Below, in pieces: positions 13,233-24,700 of a stretch of DNA of 64,000 nt (the first letter of the stretch is position 1; each line of letters starts with the position of its first letter). The notes beneath the pieces are model-generated. The model saw nothing but the letters and a program-made list of their open reading frames with translations, was not told where the DNA came from and did not search any database. The DNA is from Helichrysum umbraculigerum. Its lineage: Eukaryota; Streptophyta; Magnoliopsida; Asterales; Asteraceae. The position numbers and the translations under genes are program-made. The stretch covers positions 335,364,250-335,428,249 of the forward strand of contig CATIUR010000001.1 of the NCBI GenBank assembly GCA_949592205.1, given 5' to 3'.

Positions 13233-14166
13233 AGCTCTGTAACACCCCCAAATTTACTGTTTAGCGGAAGCACGAATTTGGGTGTTACTAATCAATATAC
13301 AAAGCACATAAGATATAATGAACGACCACTATATGCGTCGTTTTACATTTGTATTGATAAAACCAAAAGTTTACATCAAAAATATTGTTTACATTAGCTC
13401 GGTTGAAATTGAGAGATTTAGGTACATAATTAATTTATACAAAATATAATAATGCAGCTAAATCTCTGATTGTTTGCATGCTGACTCGAGCTAATTCGCC
13501 TTGATTGAGCAGTCCAACCTACTGCTGGTTACCTGTGATACATGCTAAAATGGGTCAGCGAAACGCTGGTGAGCTCACAGGTTTGTATGTCAACACATAT
13601 TTGTATGAACCGCAAGATTTATAATTGAATTTAAAATGCAATTAAGCAAAATAAAAGTTATACAGCCATGAGCACATAGTCTGAGCTTAACTTGAGTTGT
13701 CAGGTCCAATTAAGGAAACCTAACTTGAATGCCTCCTACGAGTGCCTAATCTACACTCGTCTTCCCAAATGCTAATACGTCCGTTTGACCAGTTAGTGCG
13801 TGCTAACCCGGACGAGGATTGTCAATCCTATATGATATCATATACTAACATTCACGCTACTACGTATTACCAGACTATGCTATGGAGGGCTTTAAATTGA
13901 TTAGCTTGAAACTCATGTAGTATTTGATTTGATTTGTACTTGCGTTCAACTTGTAAAACAAAACGAGCAATAATATCACACCCCTGATTGAAAAGCAGTA
14001 AAATAGGGGCCATGAGACTCACCTGAGTCTTGAAGCGTTTAAACAAATAAACTTGATTTGGCTTGACTTGTATTGATGTCCGAAGACTTGTAACCTGAGG
14101 GTGTTCATGACACGCGATGGTTATTAATTGATTAGGCATCCCGAAAGACTACCCTTGCAGTTGTTT

Positions 14167-14256
14167 GTCCAAATTACCCTGATTTGGTTGATTGACTTGT
14201 CCAAATTACTACGATTTGATTGATTGACTTGTCCAAATTACTACGATTTGGTTGAT
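14167..14256. repeat. Tandem repeat, about 42 bp unit, in the solo LTR
   Basis: TTGTCCAAATTAC..GATTTGGTTGATTGA-type units occur twice in full and once in part. The corresponding stretch of the relative at 20165 has a single unit. Confidence 0.6.
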
Positions 14257-14397
14257 TGATTCGAATGTTTGAAAATATGTACGGCCCGTTGGTGACGGAT
14301 TTGTAATAATAATCTCAACTATTATTATTTTGATTTCGTGGTGTTTTACTTGAAAAATGTGTTTTGATTGTGTTTTAGAAGCCGTTACAAACTCTAA

Positions 14398-14495
14398 GTG
14401 ACGGGGGTCCGGGGGCAGCGCCCCTGGTAGCGGGGTCCAAGGGGCGGTAGCCCCTGGCGGGGTCCAAGGGGCAGAGCCCCTGGTTGGGGTCGAGC
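14398..14495. repeat. GC-rich hairpin triad in the solo LTR
   Basis: Three consecutive units have GGGGC/GCCCC arms (GGGGCAGCGCCCC, GGGGCGGTAGCCCC, GGGGCAGAGCCCC) separated by CGGGGTCCAA. This is a sharp GC island in an otherwise AT-rich LTR. Confidence 0.75.
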
Positions 14496-14631
14496 TGCCA
14501 AGTCAGCTTGGAAAATTTTTATTTCTACTATATTGCTTTGGTGAAAAACGCATCTGGACTTGAAATTGGGTGAAATCAAGTGATAAAATTTAGGGTCTCG
14601 ACACTTAGTGAAAATCTGTGTTTTCTGGTTT

Positions 14632-14935
14632 GTGCGACGTTGGGTGCGACGTCGCAGGTCCTGACTACGACGTTGAGCATGGCGTCGCTATGTGCGACTT
14701 TCGCAATTTAATGCGACGTTGTGCGTGGCGTCGCTATATGCGACGTTGTTGATTTCTGCGACGTAAGGGCTTGCATCGCTAAGTGTGACGTCGGCCAATT
14801 AAGGCGACGTTGGGACCAATGTCGCTATATGCGACGTGGTGAGGTATTAGCGACGTTAAGGCTGATGTCGCACCACGCGACGTTGTGGAAGGTTTTGCGA
14901 CGTCGCATAAGTCTGGGTCCAAAAGCGACGTTGCG
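14632..14935. repeat. Array of TGCGACGT dyads in the solo LTR
   Basis: About a dozen GCGACGT or ACGTCGC units, in both orientations, lie within 300 bases. They include a perfect 12-base palindrome TGCGACGTCGCA at 14645-14656. Spacing is irregular, so this is not a simple tandem repeat. Confidence 0.75.
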
Positions 14936-15886
14936 GTCTGATGACCGGAATTTGTGTCGAAAACGAGTTTTCCGGCGACCGTTTGGTCCAAATCTTTTAC
15001 CCAACCCATATTTGGACATTATCAACTTAAATAACCCATAATCATGTAAAAGTAATCGAAAACGGAGAGTTTCGGGTTTTTGTCGGAAACTTACGCAGTG
15101 TCGAAATGAAATTCCGAAAAGATAGAAAGATAGATCGAGATGCGGTGGTTCCTTTTCTTCAAAAATGTTGATGATCCGAGTGCGTATGATTGTGTTATTT
15201 GATGATTTTTGATGAAGTTGGTGATGGTGGTGGTTTTTCTTTTTGGAGAGAAAAAGGAGGGGGAAAAAGATGATGGATGGTGATTATGAGAAGAAAATGG
15301 GGGAAAGATCCCATTTTTAGAGGTCATGGGGCCGGCCCACATGGGCCCCACCCATGTGTGGTTGGCTCATAACTTTTAACTCCGTGTATTCGCGCTCCGT
15401 GTAGTGTTCGTTTTCCCGATCGTTAAAACGTTAATTATTTATTTTTATGCACAAAATGTGCGTTTTTAAAATACGAATATTTACTCAATATTTTCGTTGA
15501 AGTCTTTTATCAAATACTCAATAACTACGTTATAAAATGTAACTTGTTTCGTTTGTTTGCGCGTTTAACATTTTAATTGTGTAAACGTTGTTGTACGATA
15601 TGAATCAAAACTGAAATATTATAAAAATAATATTTTGGATATAGTAATAGTGTTATTAAACAATATTATATTATTTAATAAAATTGTTCACCAACGTCCG
15701 TATTAATTGAACCGAATTACATTTGATTTGAAACTTGTACGATTTAATCAAATCGTATACTTGTATATATTCAACAATATATATATTAATTGATACATTA
15801 ATTAGCCTAACACAGAACTAATTACATGTATTAAAACTTGATTAGGCACTAATTACTAGTCCTAAATTGGCGGGTGTCACAAGCTA

Positions 15887-16591
15887 GCAAAAGAGAAAGC
15901 TAGTGTCAGTCAGTGTCACTTTCATAAAACCCAAATCCCAATTCACAAAATAAACAATATCTTTAAAAAAGTGTCACAAGTGTCTCTAATTCACATCATT
16001 CAAACCTATACCCATTCTAAAATCCTTATGCAAAACAAATACCTCGTTATTATTTGGAGAGTTATACGAGTTTAACTTTGTTGTAACTGTACCTTGTACC
16101 ACTTTTAGAATAATTTTTTCGGTTTAAGAGGGGTTGGTGATGACTTGGAGTTGTAGATACATTCTCATATAAAATGTACTCTACTTCTTTTGAGATCGTT
16201 CATATGACATATATGGTTCTCATAACCATACTATCAACGTCCGAATTACCATATTTAAATTTGGATATTTGGATTTTCAAATTATGAATTATTCGATTTG
16301 TAACTATGTATAGTTTTCTGGAAGAAAAAAAAATCAAAAATTCAAGAAAACATAAGTTGTTTTTTTATAATGATTAAAGTTATATATTAAGATTTAAGTT
16401 AATCAAACGTATGTGTTCAAGTATAAATAATTAAACTTGATTGTCAATTTTGAATCAATAAACTAATAGGATATATTGTGTGTCATATAAGAAAAGTAGT
16501 TGGGGTTTAACCTTGTTTATATGAACACTTGGTTAGCACTTAAACTAATCAAAACATCATACCCTAAACCCCGAGAATGAATTTTACTTCC
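15887..16591. other. Spacer between the two LTR insertions, no gene seen
   Basis: AT-rich; no ORF or splice-bounded exon recognised on either strand. Confidence 0.4.
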
Positions 16592-16596
16592 CTCCC

Positions 16597-18620
16597 TGAA
16601 ACGCCCCAAATTCAATAGATTTTTTTTTTTTTTATAGAAAACTTACATATTACAATTTATGAAATCATAATGCTTAGAAATATCATTCCATCACATTTGG
16701 TCCCATGTGAATGCTAAAAGTAAATATTTACGAAATCAACTCAATACAATGATAACCTACTATATAAAAATCATAATCCTTTGGGCGATTTATACAATGG
16801 TAATTCAAAACGACAATTCAATAGAATGAGAAACTTGTCTAATAACATAACAAGTTTCTATCCACGCTACCTTCTTGAATCCTTTCAGCCAATTGGTTCA
16901 ACAAAACCAAATACCTACAACATAAAACCACTGATACGAGTAAGCATAAAGCTTAGTGAGTATACAAGCAATCAAATAAATAATTCACCAAAAGCACCAA
17001 CAAGATACAATTATCAAATAACCACTTATTACTTTTAAATAAATCGTATTGAGCCACAGTAGAGATTTCACCATATTCCGTACGGATTCATGATCCAATA
17101 GATACAAATAAGCATGGCACCGATCATATATGGATACCAAGCTTTATAGATACCGAGTAGTGCCAAGCACTTATTTCGTGATATTCATTTATTTCGTAAT
17201 AAGTAATCTCTACAATACTAAATCCATATACTCCACATAATTCACATAATCCTCCTAATTTACATAATTCTTCTAATTCACATAATCCTCCTAATTCACA
17301 TAATACTATACTATTTCCAAATAACTCAACTACTAACAACAATCAACAAATATGGTCAACAACAAATATCAACTTAAAATTCAAGATACAATATAACCTA
17401 AGAACCACCATAAGAAACAACTATAAGAGATAAACAATATTCCAAACGATTGTATGAACCTCTTGCTCGTAAGCAATCCGGAGCATACAATCATTATTCA
17501 AGTAATTCTCGTATCACTCACCTTTGCCTTTTAGGGTACATGTATGATTTCACACTCGAATAGCAAATCCACCATTCTTGGTCACTTAACATACAACCTA
17601 TCAATACAATAACACATAATCATCAAAATCAACTAATACAATCATCAATCCATCACCTCTTTTGGATTGATTATTTCTAATTCATGATCTCTCCTTTCAT
17701 AATCTTCATCATTTCACTATTTCATTACTTGTATAATCATATACATAACTTGATTACTTATATTCCATTTTGATCATTACTTTAATTCACTTAATCATAA
17801 TCATTCTCATAATCATAGTTAATCATATTGCTTAATTCTCTTGATTCAATACTTCAAAATCTATTAATCATATTCCAATAACCTTTTTAAACACCAATTA
17901 AGGTGTATTAACACCAATTCATCATCATCTACACAATACTCATTTTAATCATTAGATACACAATTCAAGTCATCCATTTTTAGGTTGAATTAGTGTTACC
18001 AATACCCTTTATAACACTAATTAACATCAATTTAAACTCATACAAGCCCTAATTTCGGATTAAAATAACTAATTCTTCAAAACCCACCAAAACCCAAGAA
18101 CACCTTCTTTGATTCTTTATTTTCATTCATGTTAAATGATTCCACAATCAATAATAAGCTTATCTATCAACAATTCAATGTATTTCATACTTAAATTCGT
18201 ATTGAAATCGATAATTTCACAAACCCCCATGAAAATTCATAGAATTCAAGATTCTAGGTTAAAATAATTCAAGAACAAAGATTACCTTATATTAGAATCG
18301 ATTAATCGTTGTTGAACTTGAGATTTCTAGCTTCAATTTCATGTATTTGGATCGATTTTAGTTTAGGGTTTAGGGTTTCATGTTTTCTTCTCCATCGTGA
18401 AGCTCCTGGGAGCTTTTCCAAAGGTTTAAAAAAAATGATACGTACATATCCATATTAATAATAAGAATAAGTCTTATTTCGTGTCCCGTACTTATCATTG
18501 TCTGGAACTTTAAAACCGACTTACAATTATTACTATTTTATTTCACCTAAGGTAAATATAATTTAAAACACTTAATATTACTTTATTCACAATATTACTT
18601 TTGGATTTTGGGATGTTACA
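16597..18620 (-). repeat. 3' LTR of the non-autonomous element
   Basis: This is the left copy, the 3' LTR because the element reads leftward. It includes a short degenerate tandem repeat of TAATTCACATAATCCTCC at about 17225-17305. Ends and target duplication are clean. Confidence 0.9.
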
Positions 18621-18657
18621 AGTCTCCCCCACTTATTTTATTCGTGTCCTCACGAAT
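18621..18657 (-). other. Polypurine tract and adjacent stem-loop, non-autonomous element
   Basis: The minus strand reads AAGTGGGGGAGACT directly before the 3' LTR. Just upstream is a perfect 7-bp dyad, ATTCGTG (18640-18646) and CACGAAT (18651-18657), around TCCT. The same arrangement is seen next to the polypurine tracts of the elements at 19189 and 55746. Confidence 0.75.
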
Positions 18658-20336
18658 GTTATTCCTATAGATTCATATCAATACTTTTTCTACATGTGCG
18701 GAAGCGTTTATTTCATATATGATACTTTACACAATCAATTGATTCATAACATGAATCTACATCACTCATGTATCTACAAAATCTCTTTGATTTATATTTC
18801 ATTTTAGTTCTAGACAACCCAATACGTATAGTACATTAGTCTTAATAATTTACCAGCTATTTATTTCGTACTAATTTAATTACATAATCATTTAGCATTA
18901 ATTCACACTGAAATAGATACTAGACACAACACAGGTTAGCACCAGCTACACTAACATGAGTACTAACAACAACATATTTCGTATTATCATACTAGCTACC
19001 TCAGCAAAGTATGATTATCAAGATCATCATATTTCGTAATTAACTCTAATACAGGATCAGTACTACCTGCAGCTAGCAATGATCAATCATAAATCCATAA
19101 AAATATTTCTATATTATGTTATTTCGCAATCAAATTCTATTTCTGTTAACCTATTACATGTCACTTAATAAAATTCTCCCCCACTTAATGTAACACCCCC
19201 AAATTTGATGATTTGCGGAAGCTTGATTTGGGTGTTACTAATCAATAACAAAGCACAAAGATAAATAGCAAACGACTCTATATGCGTCGTTTTAACAAAA
19301 TATATTGATTACTGAAATGTTTACAACATTTAAAGCGTTACATAGCTCGAGTTAATTAAAATGAGATTTCAGTACATAAGTACTTGTACAAAATATACTA
19401 ATGCAAGAAAATCTCAATCGTCTGTATGCTGACTCGAGCTAAATCCTGAGCAGAAACATCCTACTGCTGGGTACCTGCGATATATGCTAAAAGGTCAGCT
19501 ATAAAGCTGGTGAGCTCACAGGTTTGAAATCAAGTAATATCGTATGAACCGCAAGATTTAAATAAGGTATTGCATCCAGCAATAAAATAATGAATTGCAT
19601 CCAGCAATTAAATATATGAATTGCATCCAGCAATTTGATGGTAATCATTGTGTATACAGCCATGAGCACATAGTTGAACTTAACTCGAGGGCCGGGTCCC
19701 CTATAGAGAATTCCGGGCGAGGTGCCTCCACGAATGCCTAATCAACATTCGTCTTCCCAAATATTAGTACGTCCGTTTATCCAGTTAGTGCTTGCTAACC
19801 CGAACGAGGAGGGTCAATCCTATATGGTACCATATACTAATATTCACGCTACAACGTATTAACAACTATGCTGACGGAGGACTTTAAAATGATTAGTTTC
19901 GAAAAACTCATGTAGTATATGAAAAGTTGGTACTTGCGTTCACATGTTAAAAGTTGAGCAGTATATCACACCCCTGAGTAAAACAGTAAAAAGAGGGGCT
20001 ATGAGACTCACCTGAGTCTGAATGCGTTTAAACAAACGTAAGTTGATTAGCCGAAAATGAAGTCCAAAGACTTGTAACCTGAGGGTGTCCACGACACGCG
20101 ATGGTTATAATCATGATTGGGTATCTCAAAAGATCACCCTTGTAGTCGTTACACAACTATATATATGTCCAAATTACTACGATTTGGTTGATTTGTTAAG
20201 TGTTTGAAAACATGTACGGCCCGTTGGTGATGGATTTGTAATAATAATCTCAACTATTATTATTGTGATTTCGTGGTGTTTTACTTTGAAAAATGTGTTT
20301 CGATTGTGTTTTAGAAGCCGTTACGGAATCTAAGTA

Positions 20337-20437
20337 CGGGGGTCCGGGGGCAGCGCCCCTGGTAGCGGGGTCCAAGGGGCGGCAGCCCCTGGCGGGGTCC
20401 AAGGGGCAGAGCCCCTGGCTGGGGTCGAGCTGCCAGG
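20337..20437. repeat. GC-rich hairpin triad, left chromovirus LTR
   Basis: GGGGCAGCGCCCC, GGGGCGGCAGCCCC and GGGGCAGAGCCCC, separated by GGGGTCCAA. The same block is at 28480-28580 in the other LTR and, diverged, at 14398-14495. Confidence 0.8.
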
Positions 20438-20570
20438 TCAGCTTGGAAAATTTTTATTTCTACTATATTGCTTTGACGAAAAACGCATCTGGGATCTGAA
20501 TTCGGGTAAAATCGAGTGATAAATTTTAGGTCTCGACACTTAGTAAAAAAAATCTGAGTTTTCTGTGTTT

Positions 20571-20855
20571 TGCGACACAATATGCGACACAAGGTTAGTT
20601 ATGCGACACAAGGGTTGTGTCGCATAAAAATGCGACACAATGTCTATGCGACACAAGGGTTGTGTCGCATAGATGCGAGATGCTGATTCAACAGCGACAT
20701 AGTGATTGTGTCGTATGGGGTATGCGACATAGTGGTTGTGTCGCAAGACTTGCGACACTAAATCTTTGGTACGACATAAGGTACGACACAAGGGATTTTA
20801 TGCGACACTAAAGCCAAAATACGACACAACATGCGACACAATGCTTGTGTCGCAT
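20571..20855. repeat. TGCGACACAA dyad array, left chromovirus LTR
   Basis: More than ten TGCGACA(C/T) units or their reverse complements in 285 bases. Several form perfect hairpins with arms TGCGACACAA and TTGTGTCGCA around GGG or similar loops. Confidence 0.85.
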
Positions 20856-21740
20856 GGATGAACACCAGCCCAGAAAGTCCGGCTGTTCAACATTTTCCGG
20901 CCAAAATCCGTTTTTAACCCGTTTTCAAGCTATAAATTCGTGTTCTATTCATTGTAATGGACATATACTAGTTATAATAACAACCACAAATGAAAAATAC
21001 TAAGAATCGAGTGATTTCGGGATTTTGTCGGAAACTTACAATTTGCCGAAATGAAAATCCGGAAAGGTAGAAATGTAGATCGTTGCGAGGTGGTCGTGAA
21101 TCTCTAAAAATATTTGTGATCCGGTCGCGTTTCGTGGTAGTATTTTGCGGTTTTGTGGATTTTGGGTGTGTTGGTGAAAGAGAGGAAAGAAAAGAGAGAG
21201 AGAGAAGTAATGGGTGAAATGAAGAAAGAAAAGGTGGGAATGGGAGGTTATCCTCCCATTTTCGCCCCGCGTTCCCGCTCTGTGCGGTGTTCGTTTGCTC
21301 CGTCGTTTAATCGTTAAATAATTATTTACATTTTAATTATAAGTTTTAAATTACGATTTATTACGCGATATATTATTTAAATATTTTACAAATCATTTTA
21401 TGTTTGTGTTATAAAACGTAAATTAGTTTATTTCGTTTGCGCGGTTTAATGTTTTAAATCGTGTAAGTTTGGTTTGTACGATACGAATGAATACGAAATA
21501 TTATCAAAATAATATTTTTGACATAAAAGCGTTATTTAATAAAATGAGTCACCAACGTCCGTAAAATATTGAATCGAAATACCTCCGATTTAAATTGCGT
21601 ACGATTTAGTCAAATCGCATATTCGTATATATTCACAATATATATAATTCGATACATTAATTAGCCTAACAAGGAACTAATTACATGTATTAACATATGA
21701 TTAGGCACTAATTACTAGTCCTAATTTGGCGGGTGTTACA

Positions 21741-21775
21741 TTCTCCCCCTGTCAGAAGAATTTCGTCCCGAAATT
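21741..21775 (-). other. Polypurine tract and flanking dyad, chromovirus
   Basis: The minus strand reads GACAGGGGGAGAA directly before the 3' LTR. Next to it is the near-perfect dyad AATTTCG-TCC-CGAAATT (21759-21775), which overlaps the gag-pol stop codon. Confidence 0.8.
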
Positions 21776-24700
21776 TAGCTCGAAGTCGTGTTTGATGTGG
21801 AATCAGTGAATAGTTGAGGATATTTGAGTCGCATTTGGTCTTCCCGTTCCCAGGTGAATTCCGGACCACGCCGCGAATTCCATCTGACCTTGACGATGGG
21901 AATACGACTTTGTTTCAGTTGTTTGACCTCACGGTCCATAATTTCAGCGGGTTCCTCAACGAAATGAAGTTTATCGTTAACACGAATTTCATCAAATGGA
22001 ATAATAAGTGTCTCATCAGACAGACACTTCTTCAAATTTGAAATATGAAAAGTAGGGTGCACGCTGCTGAGTTCGGATGGCAGCTGCAATCGATAAGCTA
22101 CGGGGCCAATCCGTTCGAGGATTTCAAAAGGCCCTATGTATCTGGGATTCAACTTCCCGCGTTTGCCAAAACGGATGACGCCTTTCCAAGGCGATACTTT
22201 TAAGAGAACTCGATCCCCAACTTGGAACTCGAGTGGTTTGCGTCTCACGTCAGCATAACTTTTCTGACGATCACGTGCGGCTTTGAGTCTGTTTTGGATT
22301 TCCACAATTTTCTCAGTGGTGGCGTGTATGAGTTCAGGACCAGTGAGTTGACTATCTCCCACCTCAGTCCAACAGGTCGGTGATCGGCACTTACGACCGT
22401 ACAGTGCCTCAAAAGGTGCAGCCTTAATGCTGGCGTGATAACTGTTATTGTACGAAAATTCGCACAACGGTAGATGTCTTTCCCAGTTTGTACCGAAATC
22501 AACTGCGCAGGCTCGTAGCATGTCTTCCAGTGTTTGAATGGTTCGTTCACTTTGGCCATCGGTTTGAGGATGGTACGCGGTACTCATATCGAGACGGGTA
22601 CCCAATGCTTTTTGAAGTGATTGCCAAAAGTGAGAGGTGAAACGGGCATCCCTGTCAGAGATGATCGAGATTGGAACACCGTGATGAGAAACGATTTCCT
22701 TGATGTAGATTTGTGTAAGGCGTTCCATTTTATCGCTTTCTTTGATTGCCAGGAAGTGAGCAGATTTGGTGAGACGATCGACGATCACCCAAATGGTATC
22801 GCAACCGCTCGACGACTTGGGTAGTTTGGTTATGAAATCCATGGCAATTTGATCCCATTTCCATTCAGGGATTTCAGGTTGTTGGAGTAAACCAGGAGGT
22901 TTCTGATGTTCGGTTTTGACTTTCGAGCAAGTAAGACATTTGCTGACATAAGTGGCGATTTCGGCTTTCATGTTTGGCCACCAATAAAATTCCTTGATTC
23001 CGTGGTACATCTTATCGGATCCCGGGTGGATAGAATATTTAGACTTGTGAGCCTCGTCCATCACCAAGTCTCTTAGGTTCCCGAAACTAGGCAACCAGAT
23101 TCGGTTTGAGAAATACCTAATCCCGTTAGGTTTGATTTCAAATTGTTTGTCGATGCCCCGCAAGGCTTCATTTTTGATGTTTTCAGATTTCAGGGCTTCG
23201 ATCTGAGCGGTATGAATTTGAATGGTAAGATCGTTGTGAATGGTCATACTGAGGGCTCGGACTCGAAGTGGTTTTGATCGTTCCTTTCGACTGAGGGCAT
23301 CGGCTACAACATTAGCCTTCCCTGGATGGTACTTGATCTCGCAATCGTAATCGGTAAGCAACTCGACCCATCGAGTTTGCCTCATATTGAGATCCTTCTG
23401 ATCGAAGATATGTTGGAGACTTTTATGATCGGTAAAAATGGTGCACTTAGTGCCGTAGAGATAATGTCTCCAGATTTTGAGAGCAAAAACGACAGCTCCA
23501 AGTTCGAGATCGTGAGTGGTGTAGTTCTTTTCGTGAATTTTCAGCTGTCGTGAGGCATAAGCAATGACCTTGTCTCGTTGCATCAGCACGCAACCAAGAC
23601 CTTGGTGAGAAGCATCGCAGTATACCACGAAGTCATCGGTGCCTTCGGGTAGGGATAGAATTGGAGCACTGCAAAGCTTTTGTTTCAAAAGTTGGAACGC
23701 TGACTCTTGTTTTTCGGTCCAATCGAACCTTTTGTCTTTCTGAGTCAGTACCGTGAGTGGTTGAGCTATTTTGGAGAAATTTTCGATAAATCGTCGATAA
23801 TACCCAGCAAGACCCAAAAATTGCCGTACTTCAGTTGCAGAGGTGGGTGCTTGCCAGTCTTTGATAGCCTCGATCTTCGATGGGTCCACGTGAATTCCCT
23901 GACTGTCGATCACGTGACCAAGAAATTGAACGGTTTGAATCCAGAACTCACACTTAGAGAATTTAGCATAAAGCTCCTCGTGTCTAAGTAGTTCAAGGAT
24001 AGTCTTAAGGTGTTGCGCATGTTCTTGCTCGTTGCGCGAGTAAATGAGTATGTCATCAATAAAGACAATGACAAACTTGTCGAGGTAAGGTTTGCACACC
24101 CGGTTCATGAGGTCCATGAATACAGCCGGTGCGTTTGTTAGACCGAAGGGCATCACTTGGAATTCGTAGTGCCCGTAACGAGTTCTGAAAGCAGTTTTTG
24201 GAATATCGGTGTCACGAACTCGTAACTGATGATAACCTGATCGCAGGTCGATTTTTGAGTAGAAACTTGAACCTTGAAGTTGGTCGAATAGATCATCAAT
24301 GCGAGGAAGTGGATAACGGTTCTTGACGGTCAATTTGTTCAATTCTCGGTAGTCGATGCACATTCGGAAAGAACCGTCCTTCTTTTTGACAAATAAGACC
24401 GGAGCTCCCCAAGGTGAAGAACTCGGTCTAATGAATCCTCGATCCAGAAGTTCCTGTAACTGAGAGGACAACTCCTGAAGTTCAGATGGGGCTAAACGGT
24501 ACGGTGCGCGGGCCACCGGTGCGGCACCCGGCACAAGATCAATCGAGAACTCAACCTGTCTAGGCAGAGGTAGACCAGGTAGTTCTTCCGGAAAGACTTC
24601 GGGAAAGTCTCTAACAATCGGCACATCCTCAAGTCGCTTCTCTTCCGACTTCTTCTCCATGATGTGTGCGAGTATGGCAGGGTAACCCTTTCTCAGAAAT

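Larger units (their letters stand above)
13238..15881 (-). mobile_element. Solo LTR of a chromovirus-type Ty3 element
   Basis: It starts TGTAACACCCCC and ends GGCGGGTGTCACA, and is flanked by AGCTC (13233-13237) and AGCTA (15882-15886), a 5-bp target duplication with one change. Both ends and several interior blocks (for example TATGCGTCGTTTTA, the GC-rich triad, the TGCGAC array) match the LTRs of the complete element at 19189-29883, but the two are clearly diverged. No internal region is present, so it is a product of LTR-LTR recombination. Orientation is taken from the complete relative. Confidence 0.85.
19189..21740 (-). repeat. 3' LTR of the chromovirus
   Basis: TG...CA ends (TGTAACACCCCC ... 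GGGTGTTACA). It contains a GC-rich hairpin triad, a TGCGACACAA dyad array, a GA-rich tract (21178-21208) and a possible TATA (minus strand CATATATATAG, about 20158-20168). Confidence 0.95.

Noticed and set aside
14632..14935. CRISPR-like impression of repeated short motifs
   Set aside because: Units are 6-12 bases in mixed orientation with irregular spacing, in a plant LTR; no spacers or cas genes.
14394..15041. Pro/Gly-rich and other small ORFs in the solo LTR
   Set aside because: They arise from the GC-rich triad and the TGCGACGT array; no conservation of frame between LTR copies.
20540..20811. ORFs with repeated RHNHYVA or ATQPLCRI motifs (also 28683-28954)
   Set aside because: Translations of the TGCGACACAA arrays; the repeat is a DNA feature, present on both strands and non-coding.
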